In this document: piece after piece, positions 45,551-58,116 of the stretch
Layout: each line of letters opens with the position of its first letter
Position numbering within the stretch: the first letter of the stretch is position 1
From: Usnea hakonensis
Lineage: Eukaryota > Ascomycota > Lecanoromycetes > Lecanorales > Parmeliaceae
Assembly (NCBI GenBank): GCA_013423325.1
Contig: BLJB01000126.1
Span: 124,001-188,000 of the forward strand
Direction of reading: 5' to 3'
Length of the DNA: 64,000 bases
Program-made: the position numbers and the translations under genes
Notes under the pieces: generated by a model
What the model was told of the DNA's origin: nothing
What the model saw: only the letters and a program-made list of their open reading frames with translations
Database searches by the model: none

Positions 45551-46747
45551 TTAAGCAGCAGCGGCCACTGCCACTTGAGATGCAATACCCGCGTCGCTTG
45601 TGTCGTGCTTCATCGAGCTGGTGAGCAGTGCTTCCAAGGCATGGTATTCCCTGGGAATCGTGGCGCTCCTTATCTCAGCTGAGGAAGACGTGCTCGCTGG
45701 GTTGTTTTGACCAGACTCGGCGTCGGTGCTACCAGGACGGCTTGGTGGGCTGCTCTCAACGGGACTTATCATGTGGCCGAACAGGTCCTCCTCCAGCGCA
45801 TGGTCAACGAAGCTGTCCGCTCCGGACTTGAGGAATGCCTGGATTGACTCGCAATCACACTGACTATGCTTCAGCAGCTCGCCCTTGAGGAAAAGCACTT
45901 CTTCTCGACACGATTCTACCACAACACGGAGCTGGTTGTTGTTTTTCTGCAACTCACGAGCACGGTTCTCGAGGTTCTGAGTCCATTCCTTCTTCTTCTG
46001 GCGACATTTGGATGCAGCAACACGATTGCGCTCAAGGAACTTGGATCGCTTGACGTCTTCTGGCTTATTGGACGCGATAGTATTATTCAGGCCGCGTGAC
46101 GCATACTTTCGAGTGCGCTTGGGCGGTGATGGGCTGGCCGAGTCGTTGGTCTTGGAGTTACGCTTACGCTTGCCTTTGCCGGTTTCCTGCTGTGATTGCG
46201 GTGGCTGCTCTGGTTGTGGCGGCTGCATCTCACGTTGCTCGAGCTGCTCACAGAGCTGATGATCTAGCAGGCTCTCGGTGTCATTCTCATAGTCTGGCGG
46301 GGTGACTTGACCATGCTGAGCACGCGTGCTAGATGGATGCATGTTGGTGAATACATTGGATGGGTTCACTTGCTGGAAGCCATTATAAGGCCAGCTCTTT
46401 GGAGAGAAGGAGGCGGAGCTAGGTGGTGTATAGGGACGAAAGTTGGCTTCATTGTTCCATGGCATACCCGGTGCTCCACAGGTCGAGAACTGGTTCTGGT
46501 ATGGGGACTCGGCTCTCGAGGGTGGGTCGAAATCGAAGAAGGAGGACGCGTCGGTGTTGATGGAGTGGAGATTGCCGCCTCGAGAGAGACTATAATTCTC
46601 GGACTCTTGTGATTCAATTGCACCATTGTTGGTGGGTGTCTTGCCAAAGGTCTTGACGGAGTCGTTGTTTGTGGTAACATTGCGGGCAAACATGTCGGTG
46701 GCGGAGTATAGGTTTGGTGACGAGTAACCTTGGGTTACAGATGTCAT
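45551..46747 (-). CDS. ATF/CREB-type bZIP transcription factor (398 aa)
   Basis: Nuclear transcription factor of the fungal Atf1/AtfA family, which acts in stress, development and secondary metabolism and binds CRE-like sites. The basic region is KRSKFLERNRVAASKCRQKK (about residues 233-252), with the conserved N..AA..CR contacts. The leucine zipper starts at EWTQNLENRARELQ and continues through NNQLRVVVESCREEVLFLK. The following LLKHSQCDCESI is typical of Atf1 relatives. The N-terminal half is Ser/Pro/Asn/Gln-rich, with aromatic PYTPPSS and PWNNEANF segments; a Gln/Pro run and a KGKRKRN signal precede the basic region. The C-terminus ends in an Ala run. Single exon with no in-frame upstream extension needed. 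The zipper is a little shorter than in many AtfA proteins, so a divergent paralogue is possible. Confidence 0.9.
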   Translation of the reverse strand: MTSVTQGYSSPNLYSATDMFARNVTTNNDSVKTFGKTPTNNGAIESQESENYSLSRGGNLHSINTDASSFFDFDPPSRAESPYQNQFSTCGAPGMPWNNEANFRPYTPPSSASFSPKSWPYNGFQQVNPSNVFTNMHPSSTRAQHGQVTPPDYENDTESLLDHQLCEQLEQREMQPPQPEQPPQSQQETGKGKRKRNSKTNDSASPSPPKRTRKYASRGLNNTIASNKPEDVKRSKFLERNRVAASKCRQKKKEWTQNLENRARELQKNNNQLRVVVESCREEVLFLKGELLKHSQCDCESIQAFLKSGADSFVDHALEEDLFGHMISPVESSPPSRPGSTDAESGQNNPASTSSSAEIRSATIPREYHALEALLTSSMKHDTSDAGIASQVAVAAAA

Positions 46748-49700
46748 GAGGAGGACCGTGATAAGATTGATGAGCGGAAGGTAGAGATTGTGACTGATTT
46801 AGGGAGTGCTGGTTGTTTGTGTTAGTGAAGGACTTGAGGTGGCAAAACGGAGGGATCTCCTTGACGGAGAATTTACCTCCGCCGGAACCTGAAAATGTTT
46901 TTGCGACAGAAGATTACGAGGACTGTCTTGCAATTGCAATTTGCATGAGTAGGTAACGTATGGAAGTGGAGTGCTGTTTCGATCTGATACAGATTATATT
47001 TATGACTGAGGAATGTGGGTGGCAAAAAGTGGCGGAGATGTGGGAAGATATTGAGGTTGAGCCAAGTAGAGTAAAGTAACGGAACACGGGACGAAGGCTA
47101 CTGTGCATGTACCTTGAACATAGGTAATTACTGTAAAGTACTTTAGCGATTGACTTCAACGTTTTGGCCCAGAACTAGGAGAAGAGAAGCTAGCTAAAAA
47201 GTACATAGCGCTTGGAGCGGAGCAGCATCCGAGTCAATAGATGCGCGTGTTAATAATGTGTGTGTGGCAGTTCAATGCGGTAAATTCTGTCACGTCTTAT
47301 TCTTTTTTGCTGGCTGACAAATGACAAAGCCCTATTCGCTGGATTAAGGTATACTTTAGTGTGCGATGTACTCTCTACCTTAGAGGTAGCTTAAATAATA
47401 ACCCCTCTTTGACCCTTTGCCCGAATGCCCGACCGGAGGTATGCCCGGAGGTGTTCCCACCTTTTTTTTTTCATGGCAAATGTCATTTTCCCCCTGACAC
47501 AAAATACGTATCCCATTCACCCCGCATTATGCCAAGCCGGTCATAAGAAAGTGAAGTACCTTGAGATTCATAAGTACGTAACACAAAGTAGAAAAAGTCA
47601 ATCTTTTCTTCCAAATTTCTCAATCAAAATGTCTGCTTGGCGTATGTCATAACACTTTTTCCCTCCGCCATCATCTCCGCGCTCTCACACATGGTCTAGC
47701 ACAGCGCGCGAGCAGATGGGGCTTGATCTGCGAGATTGCATCACATCCATTCCTTCTGAGATTTGAGATCCGACCCGACAGCCATTGACGTCTCGAAGGG
47801 AAAAGATGACCATAAGCAGATTGACTACCTTAAGTGTCAGAGACCGAAAAGGGAATGGCGATCAACGTGCCAGACTGCTATTGGTGCCCTCGTCCATCTT
47901 TGCGCGGAGAAACTCAATTATTATTAACGACGAAACCATATCACGTGGCAGTCTTTCCCGTTATTACTTAGCATGGGATTCTTGCAGTGCGAGATTTGCG
48001 GACGCCACAAATCGGGGACTCGGGTCTAGCACTCGGACCTCGGATTGCACTTCAGCACGTAAATACTTCCGTATAATAAATAATATGAATGTCCAGGGCC
48101 ACAACATGGCCAATTGATTTCGGTATTAAAAGCTGCTTGTGCTGCTTCACAGGTTGCATCTCGGATTCCGTTTATTATTCAACATATTGATGGGGTTTCC
48201 GTGCTCCTGTCTCGGTGGATCCGAGCTCCATACATTCTCGTCGTCTCAGTCTGAGTTCAGCAAGGGGTGAAACGTGTTCGGAGCTGTCTCCGCATAGGCT
48301 GGCCTATCCATGCCTGAAGTATCTGACCCCCATCCCTTCTCTGCCCTTGCGCTGAGTCCGACGAAACCAAGAGGTCTTACCGCAAGAATGTCGTACTTTT
48401 ACTCATCATTATCCCCGTTGCTGGCTGGCATGGTACGAGCACGAGTACCTGGATGACCAATGGCGAGTGTGCTGAACAACTTGCGCATAAAGTACTCTGG
48501 TAAGCTTTCTTTACGAGTCAAATAAGTTAGAGATTTGCTCTAGTGCCAATATTTATCAGCAAATTGTACGGAGGTCTCCGCGGACTGCCAAGACTCTTCG
48601 GATAACGGATACCGCTCTACACACAAACTGGGGCCGCCTTCCGAAGGTAGGTTAATCAAGGCTTGTCCCTTTTCCTTGATGCTGATTAAACTCGCAGTAT
48701 ACATTTATAGGCCATGTATGTTCTTCGCCCTTGTTAACAAACTCTCCACAAATGATGCATTGAATAATCTATATCCACTGTTTTGCTTTACATGGCTTTG
48801 ACCAATTGAGTGCCTCGCATATGAAGAAACCCTCAACCCCAGTTTCTACCCGGGATACCCGACGCATCAACTATACTCGCATGACATTGGCAATACAAAG
48901 ATGCTTTCATCGATAAGAATGTCTTTGCTTTTCTTTCGACATTGCTGTCTCCCCACGCGTACCCTCTTTCTCAGCCACTCGACGTATCTAAATATGGCGA
49001 AAATAGAAAAGGATTCTATCCGCCATTGCTCACACACAATTCATCTGCTCCACCAAGGCAATACGCCCTGACCATTCACACTGGTAGTTTTAAGGCACAA
49101 CTTCTCTATTTTTACTGTGCGGCCGTACCGAGTGACTACCTTTACTTTATTACCATGGAAACTAGTTCTCGCCAAGCAGGACTTGCTTTTTACCTACATG
49201 CTATGCTGGAGTCTTATACATGCCAATATGGGTACTCGCAACTACCCATGGCAAACATGAGCTTCACGACATACAATCACTCATGGTCTGTTGCTTGATG
49301 TAAGGCATCTCCCGGTCCAAATTCATGGGCTCGGGTATCAAACGAAGCGCCGTGGTCTAGTATTGACCCCAGCATCTATGTGTCTTCGCTACTCAAGACG
49401 GGAAGAAACCTCTCTATCTATACCTCACCCCCTCTTGTTCAATTCTATTTGATCTTTCACGACTAGGTAAAATGATAGTATTATCGGAGAATAGCTCCTG
49501 AATCTGGGACCGGATCGGGAAGAATCTACCCCTTCTCAGTCTGTAAAGGTACGATCTTTTTAGCAATGGAGGTTCCAAATAAATAAGAGCAAGCTGAATA
49601 TTCCAATAGATCCTACTTATTATTTTTCTGGGAAGGTATATGTAAGAAGGTAATTTCTTAGACATCTATTGACTGTGACAGTGTACTCGCAAAGTGCAGT

Positions 49701-49842
49701 CCATTTTTCTTCTCATCCACCAACTAGCTTCATATCTATGTATTCTCGAGAGGTGAATGTATCCGATTCTAACTCTAATACTATCGCATTCTATTGCTTC
49801 TCCTTACCAAAAAATTCTTGACGATCTATCGCTTTTCCTTCT
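46748..49842. other. Long gene-poor spacer between bZIP and PKS genes
   Basis: About 3.1 kb. The left 0.5 kb should be promoter and leader of the bZIP gene. I find no gene with convincing motifs. An ATG at 47629 after a leader-like sequence opens MSAW followed by a GTATGT donor at 47642, and an acceptor near 47700 extends a small frame of about 33 codons; it is unsupported. Splice-like signals near 48650-48690 also surround a short open stretch. ORFs such as 48942-49298 have no recognisable features. T-runs lie at 47463-47472. Confidence 0.45.
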
Positions 49843-52800
49843 TTATTCCTCGGCGGTGGTTTGCGTGACGACATCGACAATAATCTTCCCAACAGCGCTG
49901 GAAAATGGCGGGCACATCATAGAGAAATGGTCTGCGGAAAGAAAAGAACAGTGTCAGTCAGCTATTCGAGCTCCGTCAGCCGGTTAAAGGACAGATAGGG
50001 AAGAGCTCACCGCCATCAACATCATAGACCGAAATGTTATCTCCGAGAAGAGTCTCCCAACCGTTAGTCCCGAACTGCTCACGATGACCGTAGAACCACG
50101 AGTTGAAGTAGCGCTCAAAGTCCGGTAATTCCATCTGATCGAGTGACTTGCCGATATCGAGACCGGGTCGGAGCATCGCCGCGACGGGGGCGTCCTCGCG
50201 CTGATCGAGGCCGAGACGCGCCCAGACGACGATGCTCTGGTGAGGGCGACGGTCGGGCGCGAAGGCGGGGGCATCGTACCGGGACAAGGCCCGGCAGGTC
50301 CCCATTAGGTGCGCTTTCTCCTTGACGGTGAGGTCCTCGGGGAGGTCGCGAGCGCGGTTGATGCCCTCAAAGGTGCCGAGCTTGTCGACAAAGTCGGGCG
50401 TGACTATAGCTGTTGGGATTAGGGAGGGGGCGCGCATGTCGATGACGACGAGCGCCAGAATCGCCTCGCCTTCCCTCGTCAGGCGGTGCGCGACCTCGTA
50501 GGCGTAGATGGAGCCTGCGGACCAGCCGCCAATGAGGTACGGACCGTGTGGTTGGATACGGCGGATCGTCCGGACGAAGATAGATGCCATTTCTTCGATG
50601 GACAGGTTGAAGGTAGTCGGGTCGTCCAGGAATGGCGACTCGAGAGCGTAGATGCGGCGGCCCTCGGGTAGAGCGCTCAGATGAATATACGACTCTACTG
50701 TTCCCGAGCCGTCGGTGGTCATGAACAGTGGCGCTGCGCGGGACCAGGACTGCCCCTGGATGAGGACGGATCGAGAGACGGCAATTTCGATCTTATGCTG
50801 CCGAGGCGAGAGGCTCGTCATCTTTGCAGCAGGAATGACAGCAGCCAGCGACTTCTTCACGGGAGACAGGCTTCTCGTTGGTTCCTCCAGTGGCCCATCC
50901 AATTCCTTTTGTGCGGCCGCCACTGTCTGATGCTCCGTGAAGAAGGCAGCTGGAAGTTCGATTTGAGTCTTCTCCTGGAACTCAGATAGAGCTTTGATGG
51001 AAATCATGCTGTCCAGTCCAATCGATTCGAACGAGGTCGATGGCGTGAAGGCACTAGCTTCGAGGCCCAGTGCTTCGGCAACGATCCGAAAAAGCTGTTT
51101 GCTCGGTCGCTGGTGTGCTGAGCTCTGCTTCCTGTTCTGACGTTCGGGTGGAGTTATGGGCGTGCGTTCGACTTTTAGCTTAGGATCCTCTAGATCTTTG
51201 AGTGGTTGCACGCCTAGTTCCTTCTCCACGGCGGCTGGAGTTGGGAAGTTGGTGAAGAACGCTGCAGGGAGCTCGACGGACGTGGCTTCCTGGAAGTCGG
51301 CGAGAATCTGGATGCTCATTTGAGAGTCGACGCCAAAGTCCGTGAATGTTGTGTTCGTCGCTGTCTTCAAGTCAGCCATGCTGATGCCGCTCCGTGCCGC
51401 AACCACGCAAAGTAATTCCACTGCAAGATCATCAGCCTCGGATTGGCTGCTGAGCGATGGCGATGAGGGAGCGGCTGATGCTGTTCTTGAAGTGCCGCTC
51501 GACTCAGGGGATCTGACCGGTTGCTGCACAAGCCTTGGGCTAGCCATTGCGCGAGGCTTCTGTGCGCGCGCACGACTGGACCCTAATAACAATGAGAAGA
51601 AGTCGCGGTCGAGCTTCTTGAAGCAAATGTCCGTGCAAAGCGCAACGAGTCTATTTTGCTCGTCTGTGACGTACACATCGCACAGACTCGCTTCAGCTTT
51701 GGAATCTTGCTTCCGAACAGTGGCGTAGGCCCGCCACGGTCCATTTGAGGACAGATCACCAAGCACACGGAAAGAGCCAATGTGATTGGCGATGTAGATG
51801 TCATTCTTTGGCTTGCGTACGTCCGCGTTCAGCAAGAAACCGGCGATATGAATGGCGGCGTCGGCTGCGAAGGGGCTGCAAGTGAATGTGCCGAGGTCTT
51901 TTGTGAAAGGCACTTGAAGGAGGAAGGCGGCATCTCCGAAATTCGCCGCGATAATGGCCTCATCGACGGCGTGGTACGGCGCAGAGTAGTCAACAATCTC
52001 GGAAAAGAGCTTGTAGAACAGGTTTTTGTCCATTATATGAACTTGCCTTGGACTTGAGGAGGCTTCGAGGGTACGCACACGCGCTTGCACCAATGGTTGC
52101 AAACGAGACCATGCTTGAGTGTATGGTCCTTCAGGTTGGTCCAGCCGAATCACGCAGGACCCGTGCTTGACAAGAGAGGCGGTCGCTGCTGCTGTACGTG
52201 ACAAGAATCGGACAAAGACGGTGTTTGTAGATTTTTCAAGGGCGGCTTCCAAGGAGACGTGCGGCAGTTCATCAACCATCATATCTTTGCGGAGTATCAG
52301 GGGTTTATCCATGCTCAAACTAGTGAGCTCATACGTGGCCAAAGACGCTTTCGAGATCTTGCGGCTTTCTGTCTCAAGGTACGCTACAGCAGTATACGCC
52401 ATATCGATGAAGATACTCGCCGGGCAGATGGCCACGCCGTCGACAACATGACCGCCAATAGCTTCCGCGAGGCGATGATCAGATAGGTCAGCCTTAAAGG
52501 TCGCAAGTAGGTTGGATCCTTCCTTGCGCAGCTGGTCGACCGAATGCAAAGATGTTGAGGAGAGTCGCGAGGATGGAGGATTGGATTTTGCGTCGGTAAT
52601 GGCTTGGGAAACCTTTGGAGTTTTATATGGGACCCAGAAGCTTTGGTAGTCGAAGGCGTACGTTGGCAATTTACTTATCAGTTGGACTTGGTCAAGATGG
52701 TCCTTGTGAAACTCCGTCCACGCCACTGGCAGTTGCGCGCGATACGCCGCAGCGAGACATTGAGATATGGACTCCCAGTCATTGTGTCCGCGTCGCAGGC

Positions 52801-55800
52801 TGGGGTAGCGATTCGGCTTTGCCGTCTGGAGAGAAGAGGCCATGAGATTTATACAGGTCGGATGAGGACCAATCTCAACGACGAAAGATTGATCCTGGAT
52901 CAGCCCTTCCGCTTCGCACGCAAGTACTGCGTCGCAGAAGGCTACCGGCTCACGAGTATGTCGACGTAAGTAGCTCGCGTTGAAGACTCCGCTTTCACCT
53001 GGCTGCACAATCTTGCCTAGCAACGTGGATGCCACCGGAAGCGTAGGCGACTGGAAGGCTATACGTGATGCAGTCGCCTCGAGATCATCCAACAGCGGAT
53101 CCATTTGGCGGGTGTGGAATGCATACTGGACTCGCAGGCGGGTAGTTGCAATGTCCCCATCTGACTTTAAGTAGCTCTCAAGGGCATCAAGTGCCTCAAC
53201 GGGACCTCCGACGACAGTGCTGCTAGGACCATTTTCGCAGCACACTTCACACGTCGACGTTGTCGCAGGCAAATCTCGGATGCGCCACCGAACTATGCTC
53301 GAGGGGAGACCGACGGCTAGCATGCCTGCCTCCGAAGCTGAACATCTCGTAGAGATCAGCGTTCCACGTTCATAGGCCAGGGCAAGCGCCTCGCCCACAG
53401 AAAACACACCAGCAACGCAGAGTGCCGCATATTCACCCAGACTGTGTCCAATTAGCAGAGTCGGAAGTAGGCCAAGCCACTGCCAGTAGCGAGCGAGGGC
53501 AATTTGGAGCGCAACATTAGCCACTTGCATATCACGGACGGTGCTCGTCGTATCCCTTAATGCCACATCTCCCGATCCGAGAATCGCGTCGAGGATATGG
53601 CAATCAAATCCCTGAGCGTCGCAGAGGCGTTGGTATGAATCGAGCATGCGCTGGAATGTGGGCGAAGTACGGTACAGCTCAGCACCCATGCCAACATACT
53701 GGCTACCCTGACCCGTGAAGGCGAACACGACAGATGAAGCCGGCGACAACGACCTCGCAGGCTGCCCTATCTGATGCAGTAGCTCTGTGACGTTGGTCGC
53801 CACGTACGCATCTCGGAGATTGTGATGCATGCGTCGTGCCGTGGTTGTGTAGGCAAGGCTGGCAAGCGGCGTTTCTGGGTGCTGCAGCAGGTACTCCCGA
53901 AGCTGATCTTTGTTCTGCACTTGCGATGCTTCGGTCCGACCAGAAGTGACTACGACGTGGTGAGATCGTGTATCCGACTGTGACGGCAGTGACAACCGGG
54001 CAAAAGACGGAGCCTCATGGATCAAGATGCTCACGTTACCTCCAGCGGCGTCAAAGTTGTTAACGAAAATGTAACGAGGATTAGTCCCGTTCGTAGGCCA
54101 AGCTTGACCATTGGCAAGCTGTACGTCAGTTCCGGGTCCAAGGATTGGAACTAGATGTGGATTAAGCTTAAAGGGCTGATTCGGCTGAGGAGGAACAGTG
54201 TCATGGTGGAGCATTAGGACGGCTTTGATTAAAGATACAACGCCAGCAGCAGCTTCGCTGTGACCGATATGGGCCTTGATAGCGCCGACAATAAGCGGCT
54301 GAGGGCGCTTGGGCTCGATAGGAGACGCAAACACGTTCTGTACTGCCATTGTTTCGATACGGTCCCCCGCTTGAGTGCCTGTGCCATGCATTTCAATGAC
54401 ACCAACTTCATGTGGACGTACTGCTGCCTCACGCAGCACTCGGCGGTATAGGGTCTCCTGGGCTTTTGCACCAGGATAAGTAATCGAACCTTCACCGGCG
54501 TTGGTGTTCCTCGCTGCACCCGCAATAACTGCGAGGATGTCGTCTTTCGCTCGGACCGCATCTACCAGGCGCTTGAGTACAACAACGGCGATACCCTCCC
54601 CACGACAGTATCCATCGGCCTTGTCAGAATAGGTCTTGCACGCACCGGTAGGTGAAAGAAAACCCCCTTGGCCCAGCCCGCTAAACCACTCCGGCGAAGT
54701 GAGTAGCGTTCCACCACCAACAACTGCAGCATCGCAATTACCCTTTACGAGGGCATCGCGAGCAATGCAGATACTCGTGGCACTGGAAGAGCAGCCAGTG
54801 TCGATACTATAGAAGCCACCAGCCCACTTGAAGTAATGACACAGGCGTCCAGGAGCGAAGCCACGGTTGACAGCCGGCAGGAAATGTGTATCAATGCCCT
54901 CTTGCTCTTGGATTGTCTTCCAGTCGTCCACCGTCTGGCCAAAGTACGTAGCGATCCGTGGCGGGGCCTGCTCGCTGTTGTCTGCGTAGCCAGCCATCTC
55001 CAGTGCTTCGTATGTTGTCATGAGCAGCATGCGCTGCACGGGATCCATTTGCAGAGCCTCGCGAGGCGAGATGTTGAATAGACGGTGGTCGAAATTGCCA
55101 GGCTTCTTGATGAAGCATCCGTGGCGCGAGACATGGGCGTTGTGTTTCTTGCGAGAGGTATCGTAGAAGTCGTCCAAGTTGAAGCGTGATACTGGAATCT
55201 CTTGGTGTGTAGTCGTTCCCGTCTCCAGTAGGCGCCAGAACTCGTCCAGGGTGTCGCTTTCGGGAAAGCGTCCCGACATCCCAACGATGGCAATCGCATC
55301 CGATGGGATACTACTGAGATCATCGCCAAAAGGCTTTAGGATTGGCGAGAAGTCACCGATGCGGACTTTTTGATTATGTTGATGGAGAATAACATGGAAG
55401 CTGGACGCATCCCAGGTCGAGCCCACTGTCGTAAGGAGTGTCTCAGAGCTGCCTACCTTTTGAAGGGCAGTCGCCACTGCCCGGAAGGTCTCCTCGACCT
55501 GCATCGACTTGTGTGCAATCTCGGAGACTGTGAGGCGGAGAAGTTCGCCAAATGTTCCTACCGAGAGGGAGTCCTCGGGAGAGTGCACAGAGTAAAGTGG
55601 ACGTTGAATGGAGTATGCTTCATCAACTGGAGAGATGCACACTACCTTGACGATGTCCACAGGCGGGAGATGTGAGCCATACAAAAGACATGTAGATGGT
55701 GTAGGGGTGCTGGTAATGCTCCCGTCCAAGTCATACGTCTTTACGAGGGTGTTTAAGGTCGAGGGCGGCCCGAAGACGACAACGCTTCCGAGGAAGACTT

Positions 55801-56460
55801 GGCCCACATATGCGTGGTGAAGTGGCCGTAGCGTGCTATTGATCTTGTCCAGACGCTGCTGGACTTCTTTCAGCCTATGAGAAGAAATAACATATGCCCA
55901 TACACAGTCGGAATCCTCAATATCTCGACTCGCTCGGCGCAATTCAATGGCCAAACGAAAAGCAACTGCCAGGCCTTCCAGACCTAGCGTAGCAACCGAA
56001 TCGGCATTAGTTGCCGTGACAGCTACTGCTGCCGCGATCAGACCAATACCGAAGCCAACTGGGACTGATTTGTCAGACAAGATCAAGGGGTTGTCCTCAG
56101 CAAGCCTAAGGAAAGGTTATTCCAAGCTATAACACCACACGATTATCTTGGGGGACGTCTAACGTACACTAGAAGCTGGCCTATCTGGATCGTGGTTAAG
56201 AGGGCCATTTCGACGACCACATTGTGACGTTGCTGGCTGACATGCCGCTCAGCCAGCTCCACAAGGTCCTCGAAAGGACCAATGATCGCGCGTTCAGGGC
56301 GATCTACGGCGACAGCTTGCTCATGAACTACCGCCGAAGATGAAGCAAGGAAGGTGCGGATCCGAGGACGCGTCTTGGCACGCACGCTCAAGTCGTGCAG
56401 TGCGCCCAATACATCTGCGTGCTCGTGAGGGAAAAGAAGGGTGTGAGTAGGTGAAAGCAT
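49843..56460 (-). CDS. Non-reducing polyketide synthase SAT-KS-AT-PT-ACP-ACP-TE (2158 aa)
   Basis: Iterative type I NR-PKS that should build an aromatic polyketide from malonyl-CoA. Exons 56460-56168, 56105-50011 and 49931-49843 join in frame. The first intron removal restores the SAT domain (LLFPHEHADVL... then ILSDKSVPVGFGIG); the last adds the TE catalytic His (GDHFSMM, H2131). Domains: SAT 1-350, with Gly117 where active enzymes have Cys; KS about 365-790 (DTGCSSS C536; HGTGTQ H671; IGHSEAA H713); AT about 885-1190 (GHSLGEY S986); PT about 1310-1600 (GGHVVDG H1317; FAADAAIH D1513); ACP1 (GVDSQMS S1692); ACP2 (GLDSMIS S1797); TE about 1880-2158 (GGWSAGS S1960). Length and double ACP match pigment/naphthopyrone-type synthases such as WA. 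It is divergent from the SnoaL-like gene. The product is unknown. Confidence 0.95.
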
Positions 56461-57175
56461 GTTGAGGTGGTCGATAAGGACAAAAAAGTGGCACAGGCCA
56501 AACGCACATTACTTATATGGATGTTTGGTAGTAGAATTAGAAATGCTGAACTCCATCCTAGATGGCTCATTTCTAATGTTCGACTTGCGCAGCTAATGTG
56601 AGGCCCCATAATCCAACAAAAAGACCCCCACGCCCTTATCTCATTCTGAGGACCAAGTCTATGCAGCTGAGATGTTGCTGATCTACTGAAAGGACCAATG
56701 GAAGTGTTGAGCATGATGAAGGATTGGTAGATCGTTCTAGCCATGGGAATGCTGTCCTGTATAGGAGTCCATTTGCCTGCGTGCGGATTAGGAATCTGCC
56801 AGTATTCAGAGTAGCTGTGGCATCATGCCGTTAAAGATACCTAACCTAAAATGGTAAGACCTGCGAAGAAGTCGCTTGTCGTGCTTACCGAGCAAACCTA
56901 GGTACTTACTTTAGGTACTTACTTTACTCCGTAATAGAAGGTACCGCATGCGGGCCGTAATCAAGTGCTTACCTAAGTACTTTACCTTACCTAAAGTACC
57001 TAGTACCACATATAATGTTCCGAGATGCGCGCCGTCATATAGTACTACATATATCGTTCCGAGCTCCATTATCATTACGTATAAATCTTACAACACCATC
57101 TCCACCGACTAGCCATATCTCAATTACCTCATTCAAACCGCATGATCAGCATCCACTCTACATATTCGCACTTCG
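56461..57175. promoter_or_regulatory. Shared divergent promoter of PKS and SnoaL-like genes
   Basis: 0.7 kb between two divergent start codons. It holds two sets of short repeats. TAGGTACTTACTTT-type units at 56897-56926 have inverted relatives (TTACCTAAGTAC and ACCTAAAGTACC) at 56969-57001. CATATA..GTTCCGAG occurs as a direct repeat at about 57008-57024 and 57047-57063. They are candidate binding sites for a cluster regulator or low-complexity promoter sequence. Confidence 0.5.
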
Positions 57176-57892
57176 ATGGCGGCCCCAGCTCCCGACATCC
57201 TAGCCATCGCCAGCCTTCTCAAGCGTGAGCGTTTCTATCGCGACACAGCCCAGTGGGATCTATGCCGAGCTACCTTCCATCCCGATGCAGCTCTAACGTA
57301 CATCAATGTCGCCTGGTTGGTTTCTCTGCCTTGAATCCCGTTAGCGTGATCGTCCTTGGGCATCCTCAAAGCTGACCGCAACTCGGATTCTCGTCCCTTC
57401 AGGTATGAAGGTGACGTAGAAGACTTCCTACGCCAATCGGCCCAGATGAACAAGGGCAAGGTCAATGTCATCCACTCTTCCTTCGACCCAGTCGACATCC
57501 ACGTACGCGGCAACCGTGGCGTCAGCGAGGCCTTCTGCCTCGCCACCAGCTCTATTACGCTCGATGGGGTTGATTACGAATTAGCCTCGCATATGCGTCT
57601 CTTCACTCGCCTGCAGAAGCTGTCAGACTTAAACGAGTGGCGCCTTCTTAGCCTCGAGTCCAGCTATGTCCGCGATCGGCTCGTCAGCGCCTCTCCGAGT
57701 GCTGATAAGGGCGTGCAACTCATCATGACTAATGAGGCTCAAACGTACCCAAAGAATTACCGCCACCTGGCGCTGGTCATGCTGAACAGAGGCTTGAAGC
57801 CGCGACCGGATCTGCCCCACGAAGACTGTCCAGAGAGTGTAAGGCGAATAGTGGGCCGGAATCGTGCTTTTCTCCATATTGCTGAGGCATGA
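57176..57892 (+). CDS. SnoaL-like (NTF2-fold) protein (209 aa)
   Basis: Probable polyketide cyclase/dehydratase-like protein of the NTF2 fold. Exon 1 (57176-57315) encodes MAAPAPDILAIASLLKRERF and the first helices, with FYRDTAQWDLCRATFHPDA typical of SnoaL-like proteins. A phase-2 intron of 87 nt (GTTGGT...TTCAG, branch GCTGACC) joins exon 2 (57403-57892) to restore YINVAWYEGDVEDFL. Later strands read VDIHVRGNRGVSEAFCLA and YELASHMRLFTRLQK, the fold's curved sheet. The reaction cannot be fixed; relatives in polyketide clusters act as cyclases, dehydratases or hydroxylating partners. It is divergent from the PKS across a shared promoter, which supports a role in the same pathway. No signal peptide is seen. 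Confidence 0.75.
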
Positions 57893-58116
57893 TTCTATTG
57901 GTAGATAGAAGGGATACTTTATCTACAGATCAATACATTTGAACTTGATCTTGTTCACAAGTAATGTTTGTGATCATAATCATCGAATCAGTACTCATGT
58001 ATTTGTGAACATATGTGACGACTGCCCGGCGCAACACTACCGCAGCGCTACTTTCTTCACCCGCCTCGAGTACAGTACCTAATTACTTACTTAATAATTC
58101 ATGGCGCCTACCTAAC

